Part shown: positions 51,246 through 58,125 of the stretch, piece by piece
How positions within the stretch are numbered: position 1 is the first letter of the stretch
Layout of the letters: every line of letters starts with the position of its first letter
DNA from: Streptomyces sp. NBC_01451
Lineage (GTDB): Bacteria; Actinomycetota; Actinomycetes; Streptomycetales; Streptomycetaceae
Direction: 5' to 3'
DNA length: 64,000 nucleotides
Assembly: GCF_036227485.1 (NCBI RefSeq)
Contig: NZ_CP109479.1
Location: forward strand, 6,510,001 to 6,574,000
Translations under genes and position numbers: made by a program
Notes under the pieces: model-generated
Database searches by the model: none
What the model was told of the DNA's origin: nothing
Seen by the model: the letters and a program-made list of their open reading frames with translations, nothing else

Positions 51246-51886
51246 CTACGGGGCGGACTCGAACGTGACGGTGGTGTCCGGGCACGTGGCAGCCAAGTCG
51301 CGCAGGGCTGTCTGCTCCTGAGTATCTGCCGTCAGCCCCCAGCGGAGCTTCGTCCCGACCCACTCCGAGATGTACCGGCAGTGCACCTCTGGTGTGGGTT
51401 GCAGCCACTAAGCCAGATCTTGGGCGGACTTGCTCCGGTTGGAAGGGGCCGACACCGCAACTAGCGACGTAGCGGCACCCTGATCGTTGGCGTAGGACTC
51501 GCGACGGGTGGCGCTCCAGGCTGAGGCTCCGCTGTCCCAGGTCTCCGCGAGCGGCGCCATGTGGTCCACGTCGAGGGCGGACGCGGACGTGACGACCACC
51601 AGACGCCCCCGACGAGGCGGCATCCGGGCATCACCTGCGGAGCCTCAACGGCCTCTGCCAGGAGTACCTCGGCCTTCGTGTTGCAGCCGTCGGAGGGGTT
51701 GTTCCCGGTGTTCCCGTGCTTGAAGGACGTACGGGTGTATCCGTCGCGGACCTCACTGTTGACCAGGAGGGCTTCCACTGTAGCCGGGGCGAGCAGGGTC
51801 TCCTCGGAGTGTGCCGGGGAGATGACGGTGAGTGGAAGGGTGGTGAGCGTGGCAGCCAGTACGGCACGCATCAGGTTCTTGATCAC
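51246..51886 (-). pseudogene. decayed secreted HNH (DUF1524-type) nuclease
   Basis: A signal peptide (IKNLMRAVLAATLTTLPLTVISPAHS) leads into a family-like body (DGYTRTSFKHGNTG, GCRLVGGVWW). A frameshift then moves the reading to LDVDHMAPLAETWDSGAS, which holds the DHM catalytic motif. A premature TAG follows SKSAQDLA, after which WLQPTPEVHCRYISEWVG continues in frame to a final TAG at 51246. One frameshift plus one nonsense codon make the gene inactive. Intact relatives are secreted HNH nucleases common in Streptomyces. Confidence 0.8.
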
Positions 51887-52050
51887 ATTCCTAAGGCATA
51901 GCCGTACGACGGCGTCCGTCGCCGCCGGGCGCGCGCTGCTTCACCCTCATGGAGGGCACAGTTGACCACGAAACGATGCACTCCTTCCGGGAACCCGTGC
52001 TGGTTCGGAGGGCAGCCTGGACCGTCCAGACGGAGTGCCGGCCGATTCCG

Positions 52051-52530
52051 TCAGATGGGAGGCTGCACCTGAGACGCCGCGTTCGTGGCTCCCCTCGCGG
52101 CGGCGGCGACGGCCGTCATGTCCGATGGGTCGCTGCGTCGCAGCACAACGATTTTCAGGATGGCTATCAGGCTCGGCCCACACAGCAACATCGCGAGCCA
52201 CCACACGTCCTTCGCGACATAGACGCCTGCGCCCAGCATGGCGATGCTCATCACGGCGCCTACGATCAGGCTTGTCATCCGGAACCTATGCTGACGCACC
52301 TCTCGCTCAGCGCGGGCCCTGCGCTCAGCTGCCTGCCTCTGAGCGTCGAGCTGTTTGAGCCGGATCTGGTGCTCACGCTTCAATTGCGGTTCAAGGGCCT
52401 CGAAGGCGACCTTCAGTTGTTCAGGACCGCCGAGCGCTGCCCCCCACTTCATGGCGATTTCCAGTCCAGCAGACACAAGGGGATCGTCACTGGGCACTGT
52501 CGGGATCGCGCTGCTGTCTTCGACGTTCAC
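52051..52530 (-). CDS. membrane protein with coiled coil, partner of the repeat protein
   Basis: This 159-residue protein has a charged helical N-terminal half with probable coiled coil (LKREHQIRLKQLDAQRQAAERRARAE) and two membrane segments (SLIVGAVMSIAMLGAGVYV; WWLAMLLCGPSLIAILKIVVL). A short polar tail follows. The start overlaps the stop of the upstream gene by 4 nt, so both are translated together. No family recognised. It is likely displayed on the cytoplasmic side through the coiled coil. Confidence 0.7.
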   Translation of the reverse strand: MNVEDSSAIPTVPSDDPLVSAGLEIAMKWGAALGGPEQLKVAFEALEPQLKREHQIRLKQLDAQRQAAERRARAEREVRQHRFRMTSLIVGAVMSIAMLGAGVYVAKDVWWLAMLLCGPSLIAILKIVVLRRSDPSDMTAVAAAARGATNAASQVQPPI

Positions 52531-53498
52531 TGCTGCGCGCCTCCGCCACCGCTTCCGGCGGGTGTGTAGTCGAGTTCGGTGGGTTCTGGCGGGGGGCCGA
52601 GAAGGAGGAACAGCCTGGCCAGGGTGTGCTCGATGGTCTCCTCAGCAGCAGGGGCCACCACTTCGAGTTCCTCGTGCCCGAGAGGTTGGCTACGCAACAG
52701 GTTCGCAAAGTGAACCTGCAATTCCTGATCGGACCAGTCCGTTTTGACCTGTGCGAGCCGAGAAATTCTGGACACCGTGACGAAGTCGACGTCTGTTACG
52801 TCAGGGTCTTCGGGATCGGCCTCGTTGGCTGTCGTTCCAAGTCGAAGCTGGCCGAGGGCCAGGATGTTCAGCACCGCCCGGCGGGCTGACTCGCTAGGCT
52901 CATCGGTGCCTTGCTGTAGGGCTTCCAGTAACGCGGGATCACCGAGGCCGGAGGGCCCTGTAATTCTCTTCAGTGCCTCCAGGTATGTGTCGCGTGCTGG
53001 AGGATTTCTGGGTGAGGGCCCTGCAAATCTCTCCAGCGCCTCTAGATATGCGTAGCGGTCTGCAGGATCACTGGGCGAGGGCCCTGTAATTCTCCCCAAT
53101 GCCTCCAGATATGCGTCGAAGACTGCAGGATCGCTGGACGGCCGACGGTAGACCAGTTCATGCTGGGTCCACTCATCGGAAGACGTGGATGCCTGGTTGT
53201 CTGTAAGCTCAAAAGCTCGCATAGAGGCCTCCAATCGCGCCTGGAGGTCGGCGAGTTGCTCTGAAGCAGAAAAGGGTTGGTCGTTGTCCATCTGGGAGGG
53301 GATTTCGGATGCCGGTCCACCGCGATGCGAGCGCCTCAGTGAGTCTGCAATCCTGCGGCGCTCGTAGTGTTCCTCTGGTTCACGAAGCGTGATCGCATCA
53401 TGGGACTCACCCGCGAGCGAACCTTCCACGCCCGGTTCCGCATCGGCACGACGGCGCCAACTCAGCCACCTAGGCACAAACTTGGAAATGGTCGCCAC
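52527..53498 (-). CDS. hypothetical protein with tandem YLEAL repeats
   Basis: This 323-residue soluble, acidic protein has at its centre three or four tandem repeats of about 20 residues of the form AYLEALxRxxGPSPxxPA (about 130-200; FDAYLEALGRITGPS, YAYLEALERFAGPS, DTYLEALKRITGPS). The DNA repeats as well. The C-terminal helical part is Gly-rich at the end. The GTG 53498 start is unusual because GGAGG lies directly against it; the transcript may be leaderless or the start later. It is coupled to the membrane protein downstream. Confidence 0.65.
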   Translation of the reverse strand: MATISKFVPRWLSWRRRADAEPGVEGSLAGESHDAITLREPEEHYERRRIADSLRRSHRGGPASEIPSQMDNDQPFSASEQLADLQARLEASMRAFELTDNQASTSSDEWTQHELVYRRPSSDPAVFDAYLEALGRITGPSPSDPADRYAYLEALERFAGPSPRNPPARDTYLEALKRITGPSGLGDPALLEALQQGTDEPSESARRAVLNILALGQLRLGTTANEADPEDPDVTDVDFVTVSRISRLAQVKTDWSDQELQVHFANLLRSQPLGHEELEVVAPAAEETIEHTLARLFLLLGPPPEPTELDYTPAGSGGGGAQQ

Positions 53499-53697
53499 CT
53501 CCTTCCGTCGGCATCCTCATGGTACCGAGACGGAGGCTGGGGAGCCGATGGTTCCGGCAAGACGACGCCACTCTCTCCTGGAGCGCCCGGGGCGGGCGGC
53601 ACGCGCCAGGGCGTTGGGGGTTATCCACAGGGCGGAACGTGACTGATGTCCGCGCCCTACCGTGGCGTCTCGGTGGATCACAAGGGGGCGTACACAC

Positions 53698-53940
53698 ATG
53701 CACGGGATGGTGTTCGAGGATCTCGCGGTCGAGGTCATGGCGGAGCTGCCGACAGACGAGGCGCGGGGTGAGGTGCTCACACTCGTTGAGGCCGTACGTA
53801 AGGATCCGAGGGCGTGGTTGGACGTACGGGACCCCGGCAGTGTCGAGGAGATTCGCGAGGCGTTCGGGGCGCGCTGCTGGATCCAGTACATGCCGCATTC
53901 CGGGGCGATCGAGGTCCGTGAGATCGGGTGGGCCGGATAG
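53698..53940 (+). CDS. small conserved protein, RelE-like in appearance
   Basis: This 80-residue protein has two helices (FEDLAVEVMAELPTDEARGEVLTLVEAVRKDP) followed by a beta hairpin with charged residues (FGARCWIQYMPHSGAIEVREIGW). This resembles small RelE/ParE-like folds, but no catalytic residues can be assigned and no antitoxin is next to it. GGGGG lies 8 nt before ATG 53698. It is divergent from the repeat-protein operon. Confidence 0.55.
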   Translation: MHGMVFEDLAVEVMAELPTDEARGEVLTLVEAVRKDPRAWLDVRDPGSVEEIREAFGARCWIQYMPHSGAIEVREIGWAG

Positions 53941-53943
53941 GGC

Positions 53944-53949
53944 TATGGT
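53944..53949 (+). promoter_or_regulatory. -10 element for a leaderless gene
   Basis: TATGGT followed by 6 nt and the ATG at 53956. Confidence 0.4.
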
Positions 53950-53955
53950 CCGGGC

Positions 53956-54429
53956 ATGGACCTGGGAGACGTGACTGCCTTGTTAGCTCTCGCGCTGTCG
54001 GCGGGAGCGTTCGTGGTGAGCATCAAAGCGCGAGGTGACGGCAAGAAGTCGGCGGCCGCGTCGGCTACTTCGGCTGAAGCCTCGGTCCGGTCGGCCGTTG
54101 CAGCGGAGGAGGCCCTGGCATTGCAGCGACGCGAGGCAGAGGCGGTTGCTGAGGCTCGTCGGCCAAGGGTGCTTCTCAGCATCGTGCGGGTGAATGGAGA
54201 CACGTACCGCATTCAGAACGACGGCGAACTTCTCGCCAACAACCTGCAATTCGAAGAGGATGGCCTTCCTGCGGTGCACACTCTCCGAGACGACGGACCG
54301 ATCTCTCTGAACGGTGGAGAGGCGCATTCCTTCCTCATGGCGGGATCTGCTGCGAATCCAATCCCGGCTCAAATCAGAGTGAGTTGGGACGGGCAGGAGA
54401 CGCCTGTCGCTGTACGGGTCAATCGCTGA
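53956..54429 (+). CDS. membrane-anchored coiled-coil protein with beta domain
   Basis: This 157-residue protein has an N-terminal membrane segment (VTALLALALSAGAFVVSI), an Ala/Glu/Arg-rich helix (ATSAEASVRSAVAAEEALALQRREAEAVAE) and a C-terminal beta-rich domain (RVLLSIVRVNGDTYRIQNDGELLANNLQF...RVSWDGQETPVAVRV). The architecture recurs in Streptomyces element cargo. The ligand or partner is unknown. Confidence 0.65.
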   Translation: MDLGDVTALLALALSAGAFVVSIKARGDGKKSAAASATSAEASVRSAVAAEEALALQRREAEAVAEARRPRVLLSIVRVNGDTYRIQNDGELLANNLQFEEDGLPAVHTLRDDGPISLNGGEAHSFLMAGSAANPIPAQIRVSWDGQETPVAVRVNR

Positions 54430-54536
54430 CGAGCCTGAACTGCTCCGTTTCTGGCGGGTCTGACGATGAGACCGCGTGCCAGCGGGTGCCTCCGCGTACG
54501 TACGGCGCTCGCCCATCGGCCCAGCACACTGGGGTC

Positions 54537-55082
54537 GTGAAGATGACAGAGACGTACGCGGCAACGATCGCGGCGGTCGCACCGGTCCTCTGGTTGGTCG
54601 CGGCTGTAGAGGTCCACCAGTTCCTGCAACGCCTGGCGGAACCGCTCAGGTACAACGCCGGCCTCGCCAGGACTCGCCGCCGTACCGAAAGGACAGAGGG
54701 GCCCCCAACGCCCGAGCTTCTGGCAGAGATCGAAGCAGCGATTCCGCCAGAAGGGCATGCGTCCATGGACGCCGAAGCGCCCATCAAGTCCCGCGTCGCA
54801 GCGGTCTACCTCTTTGTGGCTTCTCTGCTCGTCAGCGCGGAGGGCGTCTCGCTGGCTTGGCTCGGGGGCGCGCGGCACGCTGATAGCGCACTCGCATGGT
54901 TCTGTCTCGCGTCGGTGCTCGTCGGCTTCTTGATTGTGACGTCTGCCCCCGCGTTTTTGGCGCATGGGGAGGCCGTGTACGGGCACCACCAGATGAATCA
55001 GGATATGGAGGGGCTACGCACGTGGGCGAGAGCTCAGCGCCGCGCACTGGAGGACCAGGAGAACCGCGGCACGGACGCCTAA
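54537..55082 (+). CDS. multi-pass membrane hypothetical protein
   Basis: This 181-residue protein has membrane segments at the start (YAATIAAVAPVLWLVAAVEV), near residue 90 (AAVYLFVASLLVSAEGVSLAWL) and near residue 120 (ALAWFCLASVLVGFLIVTSAPAF). A charged C-terminal helix follows (LRTWARAQRRALEDQE). Start GTG 54537 lies 6 nt after CACACT; ATG 54543 is possible. Function unknown; it is the next gene after a membrane coiled-coil protein with similar promoter layout. Confidence 0.6.
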   Translation: MKMTETYAATIAAVAPVLWLVAAVEVHQFLQRLAEPLRYNAGLARTRRRTERTEGPPTPELLAEIEAAIPPEGHASMDAEAPIKSRVAAVYLFVASLLVSAEGVSLAWLGGARHADSALAWFCLASVLVGFLIVTSAPAFLAHGEAVYGHHQMNQDMEGLRTWARAQRRALEDQENRGTDA

Positions 55083-55216
55083 CGCTGGCGCCTCAGCAAC
55101 AGCCGGGCGACGGATGAGGACGCCGACGCTCTGATTCTCTTGCTCGCAATTCCGAGCCGTCACCTGCAGAGATGGGTCTGAACGCGGGTGTCCCCGGCGG
55201 GGGAGAGGCTGACAGC

Positions 55217-55429
55217 ATGTCCGTGATGCGCGTGCTTGTGTACCCGCCCGATGAGGACGGCGGTCGGCGTCTGCGTGTCGACGGCGAGATCCTCGGCCGC
55301 GCGTACGGGCTGCGGGACATCACCGAGTTCCTGCGCCGGGCCGGGATCGAGGACGTCGGCGAGACGTACGTCGAGGAGTCCGGGCTGATCGAATGGAGAG
55401 GCGGCGGGCCGGAGGCATGGGGCCACTGA
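55217..55429 (+). CDS. small conserved actinobacterial protein
   Basis: This 70-residue protein (MRVLVYPPDEDGGRRLRVDGEILGRAYGLRDITEFLRRAG...IEWRGGGPEAWGH) has a beta-beta-alpha layout and strongly conserved-looking ends. GGGAGAGG precedes the ATG. Family function unknown. It is separated by 144 bp from the toxin-antitoxin-like pair. Confidence 0.65.
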   Translation: MSVMRVLVYPPDEDGGRRLRVDGEILGRAYGLRDITEFLRRAGIEDVGETYVEESGLIEWRGGGPEAWGH

Positions 55430-55538
55430 GCACTGCCGATGACCTCCAATGATCGATGTCACGGGCGGCTCGATCACGGTCTTGTGTAGTCCATTGGGGC
55501 GATTGAGGTTTTGTCCGGTTTGGCACCGGTGATCCACA

Positions 55539-55567
55539 TTGCGATTTTCGCAACTCGGCGGTACCGT
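55539..55567 (+). promoter_or_regulatory. promoter with overlapping operator for the ImmA/PIN operon
   Basis: -35 TTGCGA (55539-55544), a 17-nt spacer and -10 TACCGT (55562-55567), then 6 nt to the ATG. The -35 is the left arm of a perfect TTGCGA-TTT-TCGCAA inverted repeat (55539-55553), so a bound XRE domain would block RNA polymerase. Confidence 0.6.
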
Positions 55568-55573
55568 CACGAC

Positions 55574-56716
55574 ATGAACGCCGACCTGATCGAACGAGTG
55601 CTCGAAGTGATCGGCAGGGCCGGACCCACTCAAGCCGCCCAAGCGGAACGACTCGGGATGACACCCGACAAGCTATCCAAGTCACTCAATGGCACCCGCC
55701 GCTTTAACTCCCTCGAACTTGCCTTGCTGGCAGAGGCGACCGGAACCACCGTCGACTGGCTCCTCAGCGGGCGACTGCCGCGCACCGCTCGCAATGTGGC
55801 AGCGCGCAAGAACTCCGACGGTGGCAATCAAGCTGACGCTCGCTCGGTTCTTCAAGGCTATGAGGGGCTCATTGACGCCCTGCAACGCCTTGGCTACCCC
55901 CTCCCAATGAACGTCCCCGAGATCGACTTCGAGGGCGCCCTAGCGGTGGAGCAGGGGGAGCAACTGGCGCGAGCCGCGCTCAAGCATCTCAACTCGTCAC
56001 CTAGGAAATGGGATGCTGAGGAACTGGCTGCGCAGTGCGAGGAAGCCTTCAGTGTAGAGATCGCAGCAACCGAGCTGCCTGATGGGCTCGACGGGCTTGC
56101 TTGGGCGCCGGGGGATTTTCGCCTGATCATCGTTACTTCGACGCCCGTCTGGACCCGCCAACGCTTCACTCTGGCCCACGAGTGCGGTCACATACTGGCT
56201 GGTGACGCTCGCGAGATTGTTGCTGAGCAGGTCTCGCCCGGACGGTCCACCTCTCTGAGTGAAGTGCGAGCCAACGCATTTGCCGCAGGGTTCCTCATGC
56301 CGACAGACGAAGTCTTCGAGGACGCTTCAAGCCCCATGGATAGCCAATCCATCAGTCGGCTCGCCTGGAAGTACAAGGTGTCCCCAAGCGCTATGGCGAC
56401 TCGTCTCAAAGCCCTCGGCCTGATTAAGCCTGATGAATATCGCCGTGCAGTCGTGGGCACCACGCGAGACGCGGCCTTGCTCTCGCGGGCTCTCGAAGAG
56501 CATCTGAGGATGGCCGGGCGGGCCCGCCGAGGCTGGCCACCGCAGCGTCTGAGTGAACTGGCCACACGTGCGTACCTTCAGCGGGACATTTCCATCCGTC
56601 CGCTAGCAACTCTCTGGGAGGTGCCTCCCGAGGACTTGCTGGATGTCATGGAGCCGCCACTGGTGCAGCCTGACGACGAGCCCTGTACAGAGACGGGGCT
56701 GGTCTTCACCCCATGA
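55574..56716 (+). CDS. XRE-ImmA/IrrE (COG2856-type) metallopeptidase-domain protein
   Basis: This 380-residue protein has an N-terminal helix-turn-helix (TQAAQAERLGMTPDKLSKSLNGTRRF, about 18-43) and an ImmA/IrrE zinc peptidase domain with TLAHECGHILAGD (about 203-215) and EVRANAFAAGFLMP holding the third ligand. The C-terminus is helical. ImmA cleaves a repressor to derepress an ICE; the XRE fusion is also predicted as an antitoxin-like partner of PIN toxins. The downstream PIN-like gene overlaps its stop by ATGA, supporting the latter. Probably autoregulated from the operator upstream. Confidence 0.85.
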   Translation: MNADLIERVLEVIGRAGPTQAAQAERLGMTPDKLSKSLNGTRRFNSLELALLAEATGTTVDWLLSGRLPRTARNVAARKNSDGGNQADARSVLQGYEGLIDALQRLGYPLPMNVPEIDFEGALAVEQGEQLARAALKHLNSSPRKWDAEELAAQCEEAFSVEIAATELPDGLDGLAWAPGDFRLIIVTSTPVWTRQRFTLAHECGHILAGDAREIVAEQVSPGRSTSLSEVRANAFAAGFLMPTDEVFEDASSPMDSQSISRLAWKYKVSPSAMATRLKALGLIKPDEYRRAVVGTTRDAALLSRALEEHLRMAGRARRGWPPQRLSELATRAYLQRDISIRPLATLWEVPPEDLLDVMEPPLVQPDDEPCTETGLVFTP

Positions 56717-57261
56717 CCCCCGTTATCGCGTTCTGGTTCCCCGACAACACGGTGCTCTGCAACTTTGCATGCGTCGACCGCATACCGCTGCTTGAGCAGA
56801 TCCTCAACGGCCGCGGCCGTTGGACAACCGCGGTGGCATACGAGGCGAAGAGGTCGGCTCAAATCAAGTACCGGAGTCTTCAACCGTTGGTCGGCGGAGG
56901 GTTTCTGGGGGAACCGATCGAGGTCAAGGACGACGAAGCGGACGCTGTTGAGACGGTGAGAGCCAGTTTCGGCGGCACGTCTGCGATGCCGATGGAGCAC
57001 TTGGGAGAGGCGGAAACGCTGCACGTGATCCAGACGCGGCGTGAGTTCAAGGGGAATTCGACGTGGATCAGCGACGACAGGATTACTCTGTCCTTCGCCC
57101 GCAAGAAGAACATCAATGTCATGGACACCACGGATCTGATGGGTCAAGGGTGTGTTGCTGGCGATGTCATGCCTGCAGAGGCGAAGCGGCTGCTTGAGGC
57201 TATGAGGGCCCAGGAACGCACAGTTCGCGTTCCCCGGTCGATCGACGAGTTGATCCGTTGA
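56713..57261 (+). CDS. PIN-like domain protein, candidate toxin
   Basis: This 182-residue protein shows a PIN-like order of acidic residues: an early strand ending in Asp (VIAFWFPDNTVLCNFA, Asp about 11), GEAETLHVI in the middle (about 98) and TWISDDRITLSFARKKNINVMDTTDLM (about 116-142). PIN ribonucleases cut RNA with these acidic residues. The ATG overlaps the stop of the XRE-ImmA/IrrE gene. A 12-bp hairpin terminator follows. Identity as a toxin is inferred from the fold pattern and pairing. Confidence 0.65.
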   Translation: MTPVIAFWFPDNTVLCNFACVDRIPLLEQILNGRGRWTTAVAYEAKRSAQIKYRSLQPLVGGGFLGEPIEVKDDEADAVETVRASFGGTSAMPMEHLGEAETLHVIQTRREFKGNSTWISDDRITLSFARKKNINVMDTTDLMGQGCVAGDVMPAEAKRLLEAMRAQERTVRVPRSIDELIR

Positions 57262-57277
57262 TCTAGCGGCGGCATAG

Positions 57278-57304
57278 GGCCCCTGGAGTACGACTCCAGG
57301 GGCC
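57278..57304 (+). terminator. 12-bp perfect hairpin terminator after the PIN-like gene
   Basis: GGCCCCTGGAGT-ACG-ACTCCAGGGGCC followed by GCTTTG. Confidence 0.75.
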
Positions 57305-57422
57305 GCTTTGTATGTAGTTCGGCTCAGCACCTGCCGTCGTACGTACGGCGCAACCGGTTGTGGGCCCGCCTGCCGACGCGCAGCCGGAGGTTACGACCGT
57401 GGCAGCACGACGTCTCCCGCTG

Positions 57423-57947
57423 CTAGCCGGTCTTCTTCCAGGCTTTGCAGCCCGTGGAGGTGAACGCCTTGTCGGTCGCGGCGATCGTGACGGTCGTTTG
57501 GCCGCTGGTGGCCCCGTTGGCGATGATGTCGTTCACCTCGCCGGAGGTGCTGGAGAGCCGGGCCCAGTAGCAACTGGTGATGAGGCCGCCTTGCGGGCCG
57601 TCGCTGCGGTAGGTGCCGGGCTTAATGTCGCTGCCGACGACGTACGTGCCATCACCAGGGAACCCGTCCGCAGCAACTTTGCCGACTGAAGGCGGGGTAC
57701 TGGCTGTGGCCTCGTGTGTGGCGGTCGCTGTCGTGGTGACCGTTGCTGAAGGAGCGGCCTTGTCGGCCTTGGGGTTGCCCGTGATACCGATCAGCACACC
57801 GACGAAGAGACCAAGGAGGGCCGCGCCTCCATGGGTAAGGAGACTCCGCCAGGAGGTTGCGGGACGTGGCGCCGCCCACGTGCTGGCGTCACGCTCCGGG
57901 GGCTTCAGCGGCCCCTCTGGAGGGCCTGGCGGGGTCCGGCCGTTCAT
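57423..57947 (-). CDS. membrane-anchored/secreted small-domain protein
   Basis: This 174-residue protein has a Pro-rich N-terminus, one membrane helix (GGAALLGLFVGVLIGI, about 38-54) and a Thr/Ala-rich spacer. Its outer domain (GDGTYVVGSDIKPGTYRSDG...SCYWARLSSTSG...TSTGCKAW) is common in Streptomyces secreted lipoproteins, with two cysteines likely in a disulfide. CACCCT lies 6 nt before the ATG. No enzyme motif. It follows the transfer operon on the same strand. Confidence 0.72.
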   Translation of the reverse strand: MNGRTPPGPPEGPLKPPERDASTWAAPRPATSWRSLLTHGGAALLGLFVGVLIGITGNPKADKAAPSATVTTTATATHEATASTPPSVGKVAADGFPGDGTYVVGSDIKPGTYRSDGPQGGLITSCYWARLSSTSGEVNDIIANGATSGQTTVTIAATDKAFTSTGCKAWKKTG

Positions 57948-58125
57948 GGCTTCAGGGTGCAGCCGCGAAGCCGTTCCCGCATGCGGGACGCGGGGAGGGA
58001 AGCCAGTCGGGGAGGCCAACCTGCCTGTTTTCCGTTTCCCACAGGTATGGAGATCCGCCTCCCTGCCCTCTCTGAACTGGCATATGTGCAGGTCACGCTG
58101 AGGGAGGCGGGTAGGGAGAACTCCC

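Noticed and set aside
53698-53940. Firm assignment as a RelE-type toxin
   Set aside because: Size and beta hairpin are suggestive, but no catalytic residues or adjacent antitoxin can be identified.
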